The position numbers were made by a program, and so were the translations under genes. Below the pieces are notes generated by a model. It was given only the letters and a program-made list of their open reading frames with translations, had not been told where the DNA came from and ran no database searches. From Diphasiastrum complanatum (lineage: Eukaryota; Streptophyta; Lycopodiopsida; Lycopodiales; Lycopodiaceae), in assembly GCA_029204225.1 (NCBI GenBank), contig CM055102.1, forward strand, positions 24,089,390-24,153,389: a stretch of DNA of 64,000 nucleotides, read 5' to 3'. The first letter of the stretch is position 1. Each line of letters begins with the position of its first letter. Below, in pieces: positions 24,401-39,400 of the stretch.

Positions 24401-27400
24401 TTCAACATCTTTTGGCAAAAGTTTCTTCCAAAAGGAGTGTCGCCATGCAAAGTGCCCTACTTTAAGGGCAGATAACTTATTGTTTTTGCATTCTCTCCTT
24501 CCACAATGGACATGACGCACTAAAGGTCATTCAAGATACCTTATTTTGTGAAAATCTTATGAAAAAATGACAATCCTCTATTTGAACCTCGATGTATGCC
24601 TCAAACCTCATCCCACCTATGCTAGTACTGCCAGCTTCTTTGACCTCCTTTGGAATTATAGTTTTCTTCCTCTTGGAAAATTACCATGCAGATCCCTGTA
24701 ACTTGAGGCATCACTTCATCATCACATATGATCATCTCTGGGTAAACTAAAAGATCCTATTCCACCAAAGTGATGAAAGGTCACACTTTGAGTCCAAAAC
24801 CACTCATGGAAGATCCTGTACACTGAAAAGGCAGACTGTTTGTTTTTAGTATGATCTGAACCATTATTCTTTATTTGCCTAGAAAACTCATATTAATGAC
24901 TTTATACTTCACAAGATTAGTAAAACTGCCAAGCTTAGGCTACAAGTACGCAGCAAGAAAAGTGCCTCTTTCACAATCATTGTTCCTACCATCCAAGCCT
25001 TGGCTGTTACGTTTGGTTCAAGGCTCAAGCAAATCACATGGATTGATGTTAATTAGATACCGTAGGTTTAAGATTATGGATACAATAAAGCTTAAGATTT
25101 CAAAAAGACAAAAACTGCCAACTTCAAAGTCATTCCTAGTTTTGAAAATGAACATATTAACTTTGGCAAAAGAGCTTTGGCATTGCAGGAAAGAGTGGTA
25201 AGGAGCTCAAATTTGTTCTCTCAATATGGGAATGTTCTGGCCATAGTTAAAGCCTATGTATTTCATACACTTGTGTCGTATTTGGTTATTACACTGAATC
25301 TAGAGCAAGCTTTCTTTGGATGTGGAGGGGTTGGATGCTTGATGATGTTGATGAAAATATCAGCATTAAGAAGTGGATATCAGTCTTATGACATAAATCA
25401 CACTGAGCAACAATTTTGCTTACATGTTGTTAACCATCAAGCAATGTATATTGTCCAGTTTATGCTGATATCTGGTTATGAAATGAAAGTATGACATTGG
25501 TGAAATATTTCCTTTTTGAACACTCATGCAAAAGCAGTTTCATTAGGCAGTAATAAAAGGGAAATAACTCATGTTCCTACTCTGCAGCAAGCTCCTAGCT
25601 ATTACCTTCAGTTTGTACGTCTAAGATCTATGGGGGTTGCTCACATTGATGTAACATCACTCAGGAAGAAGCTGAATTCAAGGCTGCAGCTTCAAATCTT
25701 GATGCCTAGATCATCATAGTTTCAAATGCTGAACTGCTGTGTTGTTTCTTCCTTATGTGTGATAAGTGATGATTCCGGACATATATTTGGTGTGACAATA
25801 GTTGCAGGGTCAAACTGAGAGCCCTTGCTCTTCAAATGATCACAAATAGATTTAACTTGTTTGGAATACAAATTGTAAACAGAAGTTTAAGTGATTTCTT
25901 GAATGACTGAAAAAGCCTTTTTGTGAATGAAGACCATTATCGCATGATCATGCATGCTTAGTCTCAACACCCGCAAGCGTGTAGAATAAATGAAGCTTTT
26001 ATGCAATGTAGGCAGCAGCATTTCTATACACTATGTCATAAGATGAGCATACACATGTCTGATTACTATGGACTAAAAATTCTAACAACAATAGGTCTAT
26101 CTATATAAACCATATCATCACTCATTACATCATGTAAATTCAAAAGCTTCAATGGACAATTTCTCCTTCATAGAATATAATGTTTTAAGCTTTTTGTGCT
26201 GCTTTACTCATACGAGAATATATGTGATGCATGCAAAAGTCCCTATGTACAAATTTTGGTTGATGCCCAATTTTTCAGGTAGAGCAACAACTTTGGAGGC
26301 TTCAGTAGTTAGACATAAACTCTCATCTGTAGCTCTTTGAGCCTTGAATTTTGCAGGTTGAGATCTTAAGAGAGCAATGCCGACATTTTCTTGAGTGCAT
26401 AACTGTAAGTTTTCTTTGTGAGCAAGTACCAATGGAAGTCCTCTGCAATTGACTTTCTCAATAAATTTTTTTTTTTTTTAAGTAGAGTAGAAAAGAGAAC
26501 CCAACTTGTAGATTGTTATATGATTCAGCATTCTTTGATATGATCATTCACCCTTGCTGAAGTAGATGAAATTTCAACATGAACATGATCTATGTGCTTA
26601 CTTGCAGCCTTTGAACGTTCTTAGTCTCAGGAGAATTTCAATGACAATAAGGAGCTTTCATTCTTTACAGAGCTGTAGTTTTAAATAGTGCATCCTGTGA
26701 ATACCCTGGCAGTTTGTCAAAAAGCAGCATGCAAGAGATCTCAGCAAAGAAGTCTTTAAGAGCAGGCTCTATGGATAAGAACCAAGGGTATCAAAAGTCT
26801 ACCTTTGCAAAAGCACGACTTGATTTTGCAACGTCTTCGTCAAAACATTCAATACATGGATGATATCAAAATTTAATTCCCCCGAGCCTGTAAAGAATCG
26901 CTACCTGGTGATAAGAATGAAATTCTCCTCAACAGATCGCTATATAAGTCCCTGACATTTTCATACTCAGGATCTTGCAGTTGCCAAGAATTGGTCATGA
27001 GACTTATGTGCCACTGGCTTGACCTGTCAATAATGAATTGTAACTGTCATCCCATGCTTTGACATCTTTCAAAACAGCTTCTCCATCATGATTGCTTGCC
27101 TACTAGCCCGGTTGATTCCACCTTGATGGTTAAACTTGATACAGTCGTCCTTAACCTACATCTCTGGATACTTACTTGCAAGACAGCTCACCAACTCTAT
27201 TTGCAAAACCAAGTTGTACTACATGCCTAGCTTGAGTTATAGTTTAAAGTTTTCATTATCAATTGGTTGACCTTTGTGTAATTGGCATATTTGGCAAAAA
27301 GCTGGACCATAACATTCCTTTTCCTCAATGAGAAAGCTAATACATCTTGTAAAACTTGTGATTTACGTCGCATATAAAAGTAGAAGTCCTATATTGCGTT

Positions 27401-30400
27401 ACCATCATGATGCAAGCATTTCTTCACTCTGCTTATCAAGGACTCTATGTATTCATTGCCATTAGGTAGCTCCAGCTTTTGATATATGTCACCGGCTTTG
27501 AGCAACAACTTTCAGGGTCAATTTGGCCCAAGGATGACCAAATTTGGTACCCTCTAGCCTTAGTTAGGCCCTTAGCCGTTTCCTTGCAAAAAATGAACTA
27601 TAACTTCAGTCTGAAGTTTCTTAAAGAAGAATTGGCATTTTTGCTACAGAGGGAGCGACTGAGAGACAGCCAGTAGCAGCGAGCCAGAGAGTCTAGTTTA
27701 CTGTGTCCCATAGCCGGCTCTTGGAAAGTTAACATGGTATCAAAGTGGCAGGGTGTTGCAAGTGTGCATGATCCGATGGAGCCATCGTTGGCGTCTTTCA
27801 CCAAGAAAGCTAGATCTGTTCTTCAGAATTATCAAAGTAAAAGAATTCGTGGAGAATTTGGAAAATTGCAGGTTTCGGTGGTTTTCAGGAAAGCTATCAA
27901 AAGTGGCTTTACATTCACTATATGGACAGCTATTTGGCACAACAGGGCTTGCAGATGGTCTGCAAAGAGCAGTGGATAATAGCCATAGCAATTTACAGGG
28001 CAAGATTTGGTGAAAAGCTGAGAAAGTTGTGAATTTCTTAGATTCAATGGGTTTCGAAGCTTTCTCTGCAAAGCTGAGTTGTGTATAATGGAATCTTCAC
28101 CAAATTGAATGCCGTAAACTAGATCAAAATTGCAAAGGTAGGGAAACCTCAAGGAGGTGAGAGGCAAAAAGAGAAATCTCGGAAAGAGATGGAGATTTGC
28201 CGAAGAGCATGAGAATCCTGCATGTAAAAAAAATGGCAATTTTCTGAAATTTGCCTAGTAAGTGCTCAATTCTCAGGCAAATCCTGAACTGACAATTTCC
28301 TCCTGGGCACAGAGGTAGGGTGCAGTATGCTATAAGTTCAAATGGCATAAAAAGTGCTCCATAGATAGCTTAGAATGAGCTAAAGCAGGCGACCATGGTA
28401 AGAAGGAAAAATAGAGAGAGGGGGCCGTGGCCAGTCACACGCCCTCACCAGGCGCGTAGTGTAAAGTGGGGGGTCCAAGTTTGTAGGCACATGGATCGGC
28501 ACACAAATTCAACAAGGATCTTTGGACTGTAAATCTAATTTAATTATACAGTAAATACAGTATCACATTTAGAGCTTACAAATATAAATGAGATTTAAAT
28601 GAATTTCTAACCATGGATACCTGGGAAATATGGTTTGAGAAATTATATTATCAGATAGCACTTGGTTCAATGGAAAGGACGCTCTGAGGATGATGGCCCT
28701 TGGGAACAATGAGTTAGTCTAAAGAGATACGTCCTTAATTTTATATTTTGAGGACAAGAATGTTCTAAGAGGGGATTATCACATCCCTAGTTAACCCCAA
28801 CCATACAATACCACAGGTGGTTCAGACTCATTGAGGACTAGTAGTAATGCTTGTTTGCTAGGGGCGGTATCCACTAGCCAAAAAATGGTGAGTAGGCTAT
28901 CTCCTCTTGCCTCTTCTTACCATCACTAGTATTGTGCCTTGCTTTTGGAGATCTTGCGAGATTGTGGGAGCTTCTATTGTTATTGGTTGCTAGTTCTATA
29001 CCTTGGGGGAGGATCTGTATGTCCTATTGGTGGGGTTGGTTTGTTCTACTCACTCCTCTATGGTGTTGCTTGCGCCTAGTTACTTCTTGGTGGTCATTTT
29101 AATCTTTTTGTTGGTTCACTCAAAGAATAGGTTGTTATTGACAAGGAACTCTAACAAGTTATCTCCTTAATGTTGTGGACAATGAAAGGTCATTAAGGAT
29201 GCAGTATTGACACCAGTACCTTAGACACAAAATTTGCCAGGAAATCTGAATTTTTTCGGTTCTTCCAAAAAAATAACTGGAAAACAACTTGAACTCAGGT
29301 CTGCAAGTGAGTTAGAGGTATAGTTGCAGCAGGGCACCCTCCTCTAAGAATGCTTCATACAAAACCTCAGACAAAGCGGACGAAAATCAAAAAAGTTCTG
29401 AAGTTGCAACTCTCCAAGAGCTGAAAAAGGTTCAGGAACTTCTTTTTGGGCATAATCAGAGTGCTTTGTTGAGTTCATATTTTTACTTGATCCTTCCTAA
29501 GCAACAATCTAGTACCTTAAAAAGCTTGCCAACATTTGACTACAATCTGACAAATGTAGAAAAGTTATGGTAGATTTTCTCAAAGTTTTTTAGCAAGGAA
29601 AAGTGCGCTGGTCCTGCTGGCAGGTAGTAGGCTGGCTTCCAACGTCCTGCAAGCTGTTGGATCATCACACTCCAAGGTGTGCTTGGACCCACCTGGCACT
29701 CGTTTTCCGCAACCTCCAGAACATCAGAACGTTCATAGAGAGGGAATTGCAGCGATAGAGGTTGGGAAATAACTATCTATCGAGGCTTTGATACCAATTG
29801 CACAAACCTGTCTCTCCAAGTTTGGGAAACCAATCAGCTGATGTGTAGAATGAACCTCTGAACCGTAGGCACCACCTCTATGAGTCATACCTGCTATTCC
29901 TGTCACTTGGCACATGGCATCCAGCTATGGGTGATCAATCCACCTGGCATGCATGTCCCCTATGACTTATGAATACTAAGTGACTCATAGGGTAACACCC
30001 ACACGCCCCACCATATTAAGGAAATGTTTTAAAGACATCTTGCATGCATGTAGCTATCAGAATGGCAGTCTACGATGCACGTTCTCATTGCTCCAATTCA
30101 TTTATTTCAATCATAGTTGATTCTATAAATTTTCTAGTATCTTGCTGGTGATATGGTGTCTCGTTAAAGAGCTTACAGAGTCATTTCAGCACAGCTTTCA
30201 CTGTGATTTACATGATTTAACTCTGTGCAGGTCAATGTGGTCTCTGTTGCAACTGCTTCTGAAACTATCAGAAATTCTGAGATTGTGTGGGCTTCAAGAG
30301 TAGTGGATAAATTTCTTGCTGAGGGAAAGGATACGCTTGTCATGACTAGCCGGGAGCTCATAAAAGGGAACAGTAAGAGCAATCTTTGTTATCAAGGATA

Positions 30401-33400
30401 ATAGTCAATTTGTTGATTTCAATGGCCTTTACATATTCTTCTTAGAGCCTCCAACTTGTGGTTTTCTAGTCACTTACCTTCAGTAGGCAATTAGGTTCTC
30501 AAAATTTGGCAACAGGCTTATGCTAGAGGTCCTTAGTTTGAATCTCTTAGTCCCTCTTGTACAGGCTGCACCTTGAAAAGTGTAGGCATTGAATTTTGTG
30601 CTTCTTTTGCACCTCGAGTTAGGCAAAGAAAGTGGTCGGACTTGTCATAGAGAGTCCTCTTGTTTTAAACTCAGGAGACATGAAGATATTCCTTGACCTC
30701 AAATTGAGGAAAACTCTAGAATTTCTTCCTGACTACCTGTTGCTGTGTGGTAGCTGAAAACAGAGTCTTAAGGATGAAATTTTTTAAATCAATGATTCCT
30801 TCTAGCACAGATTTTGCCCCACGAAAGGTTAAACACAGCATAGGTCTAAAAGTTTTCACTTGAAGGTCCCAATTGACATTTTGATGAGCTCTTCATTATC
30901 AAGTTCAATCTTGTACATGTTGTGCCTTGATTCACCCTATCTTTGCAAATTTAGTGGCAAGGAATGAAGGATGTCAATTAAACAGTGAGGTGGAAACACG
31001 GATGATATACTAAAACAATTTATTGCTCATTGATGTAAGCATTCAGCATACATTTTAATACTCTTATGCAGGCATGAGTGGGCTAAGAATTACTAATGTA
31101 CTAGGGTCCTACTCAATGCAGACCATCTAGAAAACCTGGAAATCAGCAGTAAAGTTAGCTCTGCTCTTGTGGAAATAGTTCAAAGGCTGAACACTCGACC
31201 TCGATATTTACTTGCTAAGGTATTGATTTGGCATGTAACTATCATCATCTCCTTCAGATTTGGAATTCCCTTCTCATATTGATGGCCTCAGTATGTGATG
31301 GAAGCAGTTAGAAGAAGTTCTGCTCTCATGGTTAAGCTTGTCCTGATTTTAATCAGTTGGAAGTTTTAAGCCTGTTCTATTCTAAGCAGTTTTATTGCAG
31401 GGTGGCATCACCTCATCAGACTTGGCTACAAAAGCAATGGGATCACGCAGAGCAGAGGTAGTTGGGCAGGCTTGTGCAGGTGTTCCATTATGGACACTGG
31501 GACCTGAAAGTCGACACTCTGGTGTTCCCTATATCGTGTTTCCAGGTTGCCGATTTTCCTTAAGTCTTAACATGAACTTGCCTCCCAGATACAATGGATG
31601 GGAAGAAGCTATATCATTGTCATTATGGTTAATGGAATGTTTTGGCTGTCTATACATTAACCCTCAGGAATTCATCATAATATCTTAGATTTTGTTTCTC
31701 GAGCTAGTTATGACATGCAGAATTTATAAATCTATTGTCTGCCGAAAGCAATGCAGTGGTTGTGCTTTTGGCTATTGTAACTTAACTTCAACATTGAGAT
31801 GTTTCACTTAGTTTTGAAACTTCTCTTCCTGATAATCATTATAACCTACATACATATCTTTCCCAAAAAAGGGTGGGTGTCCTGCATTTGCAATATTGTA
31901 GACATAACATGTGGTATCCATGACAGATTATTGCTGACAGCTCATACAATTCATATTAGATACAACCTGAAAATGGAACTATCATCTGTGACCATATTAA
32001 GTGTTAATGTGGAAGAAAGAGATGCCGGTGCATATTTATTGATAGGATTTTGAGAAACCTTCACAAATAAGGTTTATGGTTGGACATCTAAAAAATTTCA
32101 TTTTTTCCTACCTTTCATGTTAGAAGATAAGTCACATATCCTGGAGCTTAGAAGCCCGTTCCGACCCTTTTTGGGTCGGAACGTACTGTACGGAATGTAC
32201 AGTATGTTCTGGAACGAACTGGGTCGGAACGTTTCTTTAAAGAAAAAAACCAGGTATCAAGCTGGCCGTGATCTTCCTTCTTCGCGATTTTCCTTCTTGA
32301 TAATATATTGAGGGACGCTTTATAATGCATTGAGGGACGCTACAGATCAGAAATCGATAAATCGTTGTTTTAAAATCGATGATGTGTAAATTTAAACAAA
32401 GAAATCGATTTTAACAAACACGTTGATCCTAGAATCGCTATCTTCTCTGACTGCTGCTCACGGTTTTCCTAGAATCTCTATCTGCCACGGTACATATATC
32501 CGAGCTATAGAATCACTGTCTGAGCCACGCCCTGTATCTTGAATCTGTTCCTTAATCTGATTATCTGATCACTACATTTTTCCGCAGAATCCCAGCAAAA
32601 TCCGTATATTGACACCTGCCTCGATGCTCAGTCTTAAACTGTGATGACACACACTGATCCAGATTTTTTTGCATTTAGTTGCGCGTATTGTCTCTGTATT
32701 TAGTTGCCCGTTGTCTATTAACTCTCAGGATATGGCTTTTTTTTTTGGTAAAAAAATGTATTTTTTTAATTTTTTTTGGGAGCCCCGTTCCGGAACAGAA
32801 GGGGTTCTGGAACGCGTTCCGTTCCGGAACGGGCAACTAAGTCCTGGAGTTGAGGTAAATATTATCAATTAATCTTCCCAAATAATCAATTGATTTTCTG
32901 CTAGTTTTTGAAGTGCACAATGTCCACAGAGAATAGCAAGCTCTGGGAACCGCTGTTGAACGATAGAATCAGCAAGAGAGTGCAGAACTGCCTTAATACA
33001 TAACTTGGCTTTGTCTAATTTTTGTCTTAATAAGACCATTTTTTTCCATGATTGGTAGATGGGCCCTACATTTTGAACTAGTTGGAACTTGGTAGTGGGT
33101 AGTTATCTGCTGCTAAATACTAAAGTGCACTTGTCCCACCAAGATAAAACATGAACTTTTGACAGATCAATCAAGCTTGAAAGGGAGTATGAGAATAAGA
33201 AGTCAGGTAGTTTTAATAGGCTAGATGTCAGTATACATAATAGAACGAATTTTCTCTTGTTAAGAACTGATGATGTTGGAACCTGTGTTGCATTATTTTA
33301 GCCAATGGTGTGAAATTGAACACGCACATGCTAACTAAGATAAACCAACTCCTAGGCTCTTCTGGTCTAAAACCATGTCAGAAATACATATGTTACAACT

Positions 33401-36400
33401 TGTCATGCTCATCACAGCCTCATCATCAGCATTTATTTTCTTATTGAAGGGCCAAATGGATACAATCTCTTTCATTCTTATTGATGGGGTGGAATTTCTC
33501 CATTTCAAGATCCAAATCTCTTCAGATCCCTAGAAAACTCTGAAGCCATCTGAAGTCTATCATTGTTTGCATCATTATTAGATTTCTTCAAGGTCGCACA
33601 CTCAGGGGTTAAATTATCAAACATTTACTTCGGCATAATGCCGTTTCCCTTTCAGATCTTATCAAGGAAGCTGGACGTAAGAAACTTGGAAAACCTGTCC
33701 TCGCATGTTTGTCTTGTAGACTGCTTTTCCTTAAATAGTAGACATAAAGCATTTCAAACCTGACTGAACACCTGGTATTACGCTACTAGCACAGTTTCTC
33801 CTTTGAAGTTTTTAAACAAATATACATCAATTGAAACGATTGTAAATATACCTGTAAACAGAAAGTTAGTTTGCTTAAATATGCAGGCAATGTTGGGGAA
33901 ACAGATACCCTGGCGAATGTTGTAAAAGCTTGGGCACGGCCTCCTCGCCCATCAATGAAGGAGCTACTTCTGGTAAAGTAGATTTGTCCCTCTAAGCCAA
34001 ATGGAAGCACTGGTTATCTCCTACACTGAAGTTTAGTTTCTTCTAGAGGCATTATCCTAGTTTAGTTTGGCCTTATTGCAGCACAAGTTGTATACTTAAG
34101 AAATATAAAGGGTTAGGGATTATATGCCACTCACAAACGGATATTTGAATTTGAAGCTGTTTTTCTCCGCTCGGACATGAAATTGTCTGGAAAGCATGAA
34201 CAATGTAATGAGACGAGTGATAGCTCCTAAATCATTTCATCTCCAAGTGGAAATAAATGTCCAAATGATATTTCATGCAGTTTGGAAACTGTCTCTCTTC
34301 TCATTACCTTGTTCCATCCCCGCTCTTCTTAGCAATCCTTATGGACTCTTTTCTTTTCTACAACAATTTAACTAAGTTCATCAAAACTTAGAAGTTACTC
34401 GTTTGTGTCTTTTGCTCCAATTTTTAGCTTCTGCAAGTTCGTTAATTTTTACTGTTGCCTATGGTTGAAAATAACTTCATAAACATCCTGTATGCTTCGA
34501 TTAACTGTGGATCGAGTCAAATACAGCACTTTCGACCTGTTTTTGTTTGATACAAAGATTATGTCTTCGTTCACTAGGGCCAGGTGGCTATGAAGCATGA
34601 AAATATATTTTGATTGTTGTATTCTTGCCTTCCGGCCCTCTTTTGCTAGTCGTCTCTTCTGTCGCCTCAGGCTCCATATGACCCTGACCCTTTGTATTTG
34701 AGGGCAACTTAATGTTGCAGGCAGCAATCTTGGGTCAAAGATAAGTGTAGTTAAGGGTAGTGCAAAAGTGTACCAATTTTTTGACTTGCTCACTTGTAGA
34801 GGCAGAGAGTGAGGAGTATTTTGTTATTTAAGTGCCCCAATCTATTATGAGATCAAAAAGAGGTCTGACAATTCCAAGATAATGCAAGCTGTCTCATGTC
34901 ATCCCTCACATATCAGAAGAAAATCTTGTCACTCCCCTTCCTATACCCATCGAACCCTATTTGAGCAAGTTGATGTTGAACTAGCACACACATAAGCTCA
35001 TCCCATCTCCTTTTCTATGTGATGAAGATGATGGAAATAGCAGAGAGTTAGATTTTGAGAGACTAAGATCGAGAGTTCAACTCACGCACTATAGCAACCT
35101 CTTAAAAAATGCCATGAGAACTAAACCACAACAAACTGTACTTATCTTCAATTAGGAAGTCATCTGGTGTGGTTTCTATTTCAATCTTCTCCAAACTAAT
35201 GGATACATTCAGCGTTCACTAAATTACGTTATCCTCAATGAATTTAGAGCTAGTACAGTAGGACAATCAATCATTTAAGTGAATTATTTAATCTAAATTT
35301 TTTCCAGTGATATTACTGACCTGACAACCAAGCTATATGATTTATGAGGATATCTGAATCATTGATAGCCGTTCCTAACATTTTTGGATAGGAGCAGGTA
35401 CGGTACCGTTCCTAAGAAACAGCCATTTTGTTCCTTAAGAATGTACTTTTATTGTACTGTTCCTAACGTACAATACCGTGCCTAAGGTATGGTACCTTTC
35501 TTGTTTCGAAACGGAAAAAAAAAAAAAAAACTCTCTTATACCTATGAAGGTACAAGAGCTTATTCCTAAGTTTCTAATCTTGTTCCAACTTCCCGTTCCT
35601 AACAATTCCCAAGTTCATGCATAAAAAAAATATTTAGAGCTTTATTGAAGCTAAGTTCCTAGAATTTCCAACTCTTGTTCTTGTTCTCGTTCCCGTTCCT
35701 AACTTCTGATTCTTGTTCCTGTTCATGTTCCTATTCCTGTTCCTATTCTTGTTCCTGTTTCTAAGTTTCTATTCCTCTTCCTATGTTCCTGTTTCTGTTC
35801 CTATTCCTAAGTTCCAGTTCCTGTTCCTATTTTTATTCATGGTCCTAAGTTTCGTTCCTGTTTTTGGTACCTATATTGGTTCTTAAGAGCAACTTTCACT
35901 TAAGTTTCAACTTAGGAACACAAATAGGATCCTGTTCCTATTTTTAAGTTTTGTTCCTATTTTTGTTCATGTTCCTAATTCTAAAATAACCTAGGTCTCA
36001 ACTTAAAGAACACAAATAGGAACAAGAACATGAACCCTATTTTTATGCGCAAAAACCTTTTCTAGCCCCCCAAAAAATGATCTAATCATTTATTTTAAAC
36101 AGATTTACCCACTTCAAACCTATTTTAGAAGAAAAAAAAAATTTATTTTATTTTATTTTTAGGAACCGTTCCTGGGAACTCAAATCTGGATACAGGTAGT
36201 TGATTGTACTTCACAATGATTTATTAAAATACAGCTATTAATCCATGCATATATGTGTAGCTTCACCTTCTTTATCATAAAGTAGAACAAGAGCACTAAA
36301 AGGGCTTTGACAAGGAACAATGAAACCACATAAGAAATCAAATACCTAATGCCAATTCTCATCCTCCTCAAACCTGGGGATACAATGTGATTGATGAGAT

Positions 36401-39400
36401 CAGGGAGCTAAGATGGAAGAAGGTTAACATCATGGAAGAAGATCTGGTGATACTCATAGCCTATCAAACATGCTAGTAGCGTTGCAATCATAGAACCCAC
36501 GATTCCCAGGACCGTGGGTCCTGGGAACCGTGGAAGGAACCGTACCACGGTTCCTTGAACCGTGGTATGGTTCCTCTATTTAATCAATTAACAAATCCAC
36601 AGATTTCACAGATGTACAGATGATTTGACAGATGTGAAATCATCACTGATTGACAGATTTCACATGATGTACAGATGATTTGACAGATGATACAGATGAT
36701 TTCACAGATGATACAGATGATTTGAGTCATTGACAGATGATACAGATGATTGACAGATTTCACAGATGATTTCACATCAGTACGGTTCACGATTCTGGGC
36801 AAAAAAATTTAAGAACCGTACGGTTCACTGTATGGTTCTCAGAACCGTGGTGAACCGATAACGGTTCATTAATTCTATGGTTGCAATATTTCTATAACTT
36901 CATATAGAATGAAAGGAGAGATTTAATTGCCTGAAACTTGAAGTGTGTTTCTCGTGAACATTGATAATAGCTACAACATAAGATTTGAAAAGGCTCCCTT
37001 AACACTATCTACAAGAGGTTACCCTATGATTGTCTTGTAGGTTTATACCATGAATTGAGGATTTTCATCCATCTAGAATAATAGCAATATGCTATTTTGC
37101 CCGACTCACAATGATCTCTCATGGAAGTGAACCAATCTGCTCCAAAAATGGTGCCATACCTCACGTAACAATGATGCAAGGGTCTTTCTTTGTAGTGAAA
37201 TCACCACTTCAATGCAAGATACCTTGTGGCATTTGTGTACTTCAAAATGTATAAGAGTCAACAACCTCCACTGGCAAAGAATGGGATGCATCTCAGGATC
37301 AATATGGATGTAAATGTCTATTTCATATTTTGATATAGTTGCACCTATCATTGGCTGCTTTTGTTGTTTGGTACATTTGTTTTCCTTGAAACATAAACTA
37401 GTATTATTCACAAAGCTAGAGTACAAAGGGATCTAGTCAAGGCTTGCACTTGATGATAGATAGTATTCATCCTATGACAACATCTTCAAGCTAACATAAA
37501 TGTTGAGGAGAATAGGCTAGGCATGTGTAAAAGTGAATTTCTCATATTGGACACATTTTCATCCTATGAGCAAGCACTGGGAGGCTAAGCATGGAAAAGG
37601 AATTTTTGTTACTTATTTTGACTCGATGAACTTAATGCCTTCTCATAATGCAAACATTGACAAATTTAGATGCACCACATGAGTAGATACTAATAATTAT
37701 GTTGTTATGAACATGTATAGATTTGTCATGAAAGATAGCAAGTAGCATTCATAAAAGTGGCAAAATAATCATTCACAAGCTTTCTCCAACAAAGAAGGCT
37801 AATGAACATAGGATCAACAATCCAAGGATTTTATAAAGCCCAAGAGTGTATAACATCAACATCGATTGGAGCAAGTCCATATATGAAAGGACAAAGATAT
37901 GGAAGAATACATGGATATATAAGCATCGTATTGAGATAAGCAACAATCATCAATTTTGGAATGTGATCTGAACAGGGCTCAAATACAATCTGTATCTAAC
38001 CACCAACAAACGTGCAACCATCTGCCATAAATGATGAAAAATAATATCTAGAATTAGAATAGGTATATCAACCAAAGTATGAATCGAAGATGAGTCATTT
38101 ATCAGCAGCATGATGATATCAGCTCCAAGGAACAAACCGTGCATGTTCTGGGTATGTGTAGCAACTATGGAGTCCCATTGACAACTGTTAGACTAGCACG
38201 AAAAACAGTCATCAGCAAGAGCCTCAATGGTACATGCAAAATGGACAAGCTCAACCACCGAAAGTATATCCCCTAAACATAAAACAACCAGCATAAGAGA
38301 AGTAGCGGCATCAATAGAAGTAGGAAGAAGATCAGAATATCATTGTTGCACCAAATGAAAGTAACCATGCCAAACTATCTGAAGCAGCCATGTAGGTCAT
38401 AGGAACCAAGCATGTCGAATATCAGTAAGTAGCAATGGAGCAAAATATGTACATATGCCCCAATGTGTTGGCAAGGACAAAAAACGTCTAGCCAAGCTAT
38501 CTAGAGAAACCAGGAATGGTGCTGATCAACAATCCAAGGAACAAATGAACAATAGTAGGCAGGAACAACAACATTAATATATCTGCACCAAGGACAAATA
38601 GCAACATCAAAAAACCAACACCAAGCAGGAGGATCATAAGAAGCACAACATCAACTATGCCATATCATTGGAGACCAAGCTATATGTAATAGCCAAGAAT
38701 GCCAGGAAACATGAAACATAAGGAGATCATCCTGACAAGCTAAAATGGAAATATGTTCAATGACAAGGTTGGGAGCCCAAGGTATCCATAAGGCCCATTA
38801 CTGTAAATTATCGTCTAGAAGAACATCATCCATAAGTATAGCAGCAGCAACCGGACATAATAGTAGAGGTACCAACTGATAACTTTGGCCTAGATACTCA
38901 TCTAGACAAACCTCATATGGACATTCAATTTAAACAACACAACGGAGCAATATAAAACCCATCATAGGAAGCATCAAAAATGGAGGATCAGGTAACTCAT
39001 CTGAAGAAACTGCTATTGCAATCCTAGAGGGATCATCATGAACATCAGCAAGAATCGAAGCATCAAGAAAAGTGTAAGCGCATACCAATGTCGAAGATAC
39101 CTCAACCACCATGGAACTAACTGAAACCACTGGAATAAGCAAAATAATTGAAGCAATGGAATCAAGATTAGCATTTGGAAATGCTAAAACTCAGAGGATA
39201 TAGTAGGAAAAAAATGAGCAAAATCCTTAGAATCAGTGTCAAGGCACTCAGGTGCTGATTCTAAGCCTCTTAACTCATTATATAAGCCTCTTTACTCAAA
39301 GCAAGTTGTTGTGGAATTGCTATCATCATATCATAGAACTAAATTACTTATTCAAAGTTCTCTCTAGCTTAGTATAGTTTCACTTGTCTTGGGGTTTTGA

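Noticed and set aside
31395-31688. 97-codon ORF as a separate gene
   Set aside because: It is exon 13 of the fusion gene read on into the intron.
34449-34793. 114-codon antisense ORF in intron 14
   Set aside because: No recognisable motif, no neighbouring exons, and the composition is ordinary intron.
37950-39142. CRISPR-like or satellite array
   Set aside because: Frequent CAAGCA words are not regularly spaced and have no constant unit; the sequence is from a plant nucleus, where CRISPR arrays are not expected.
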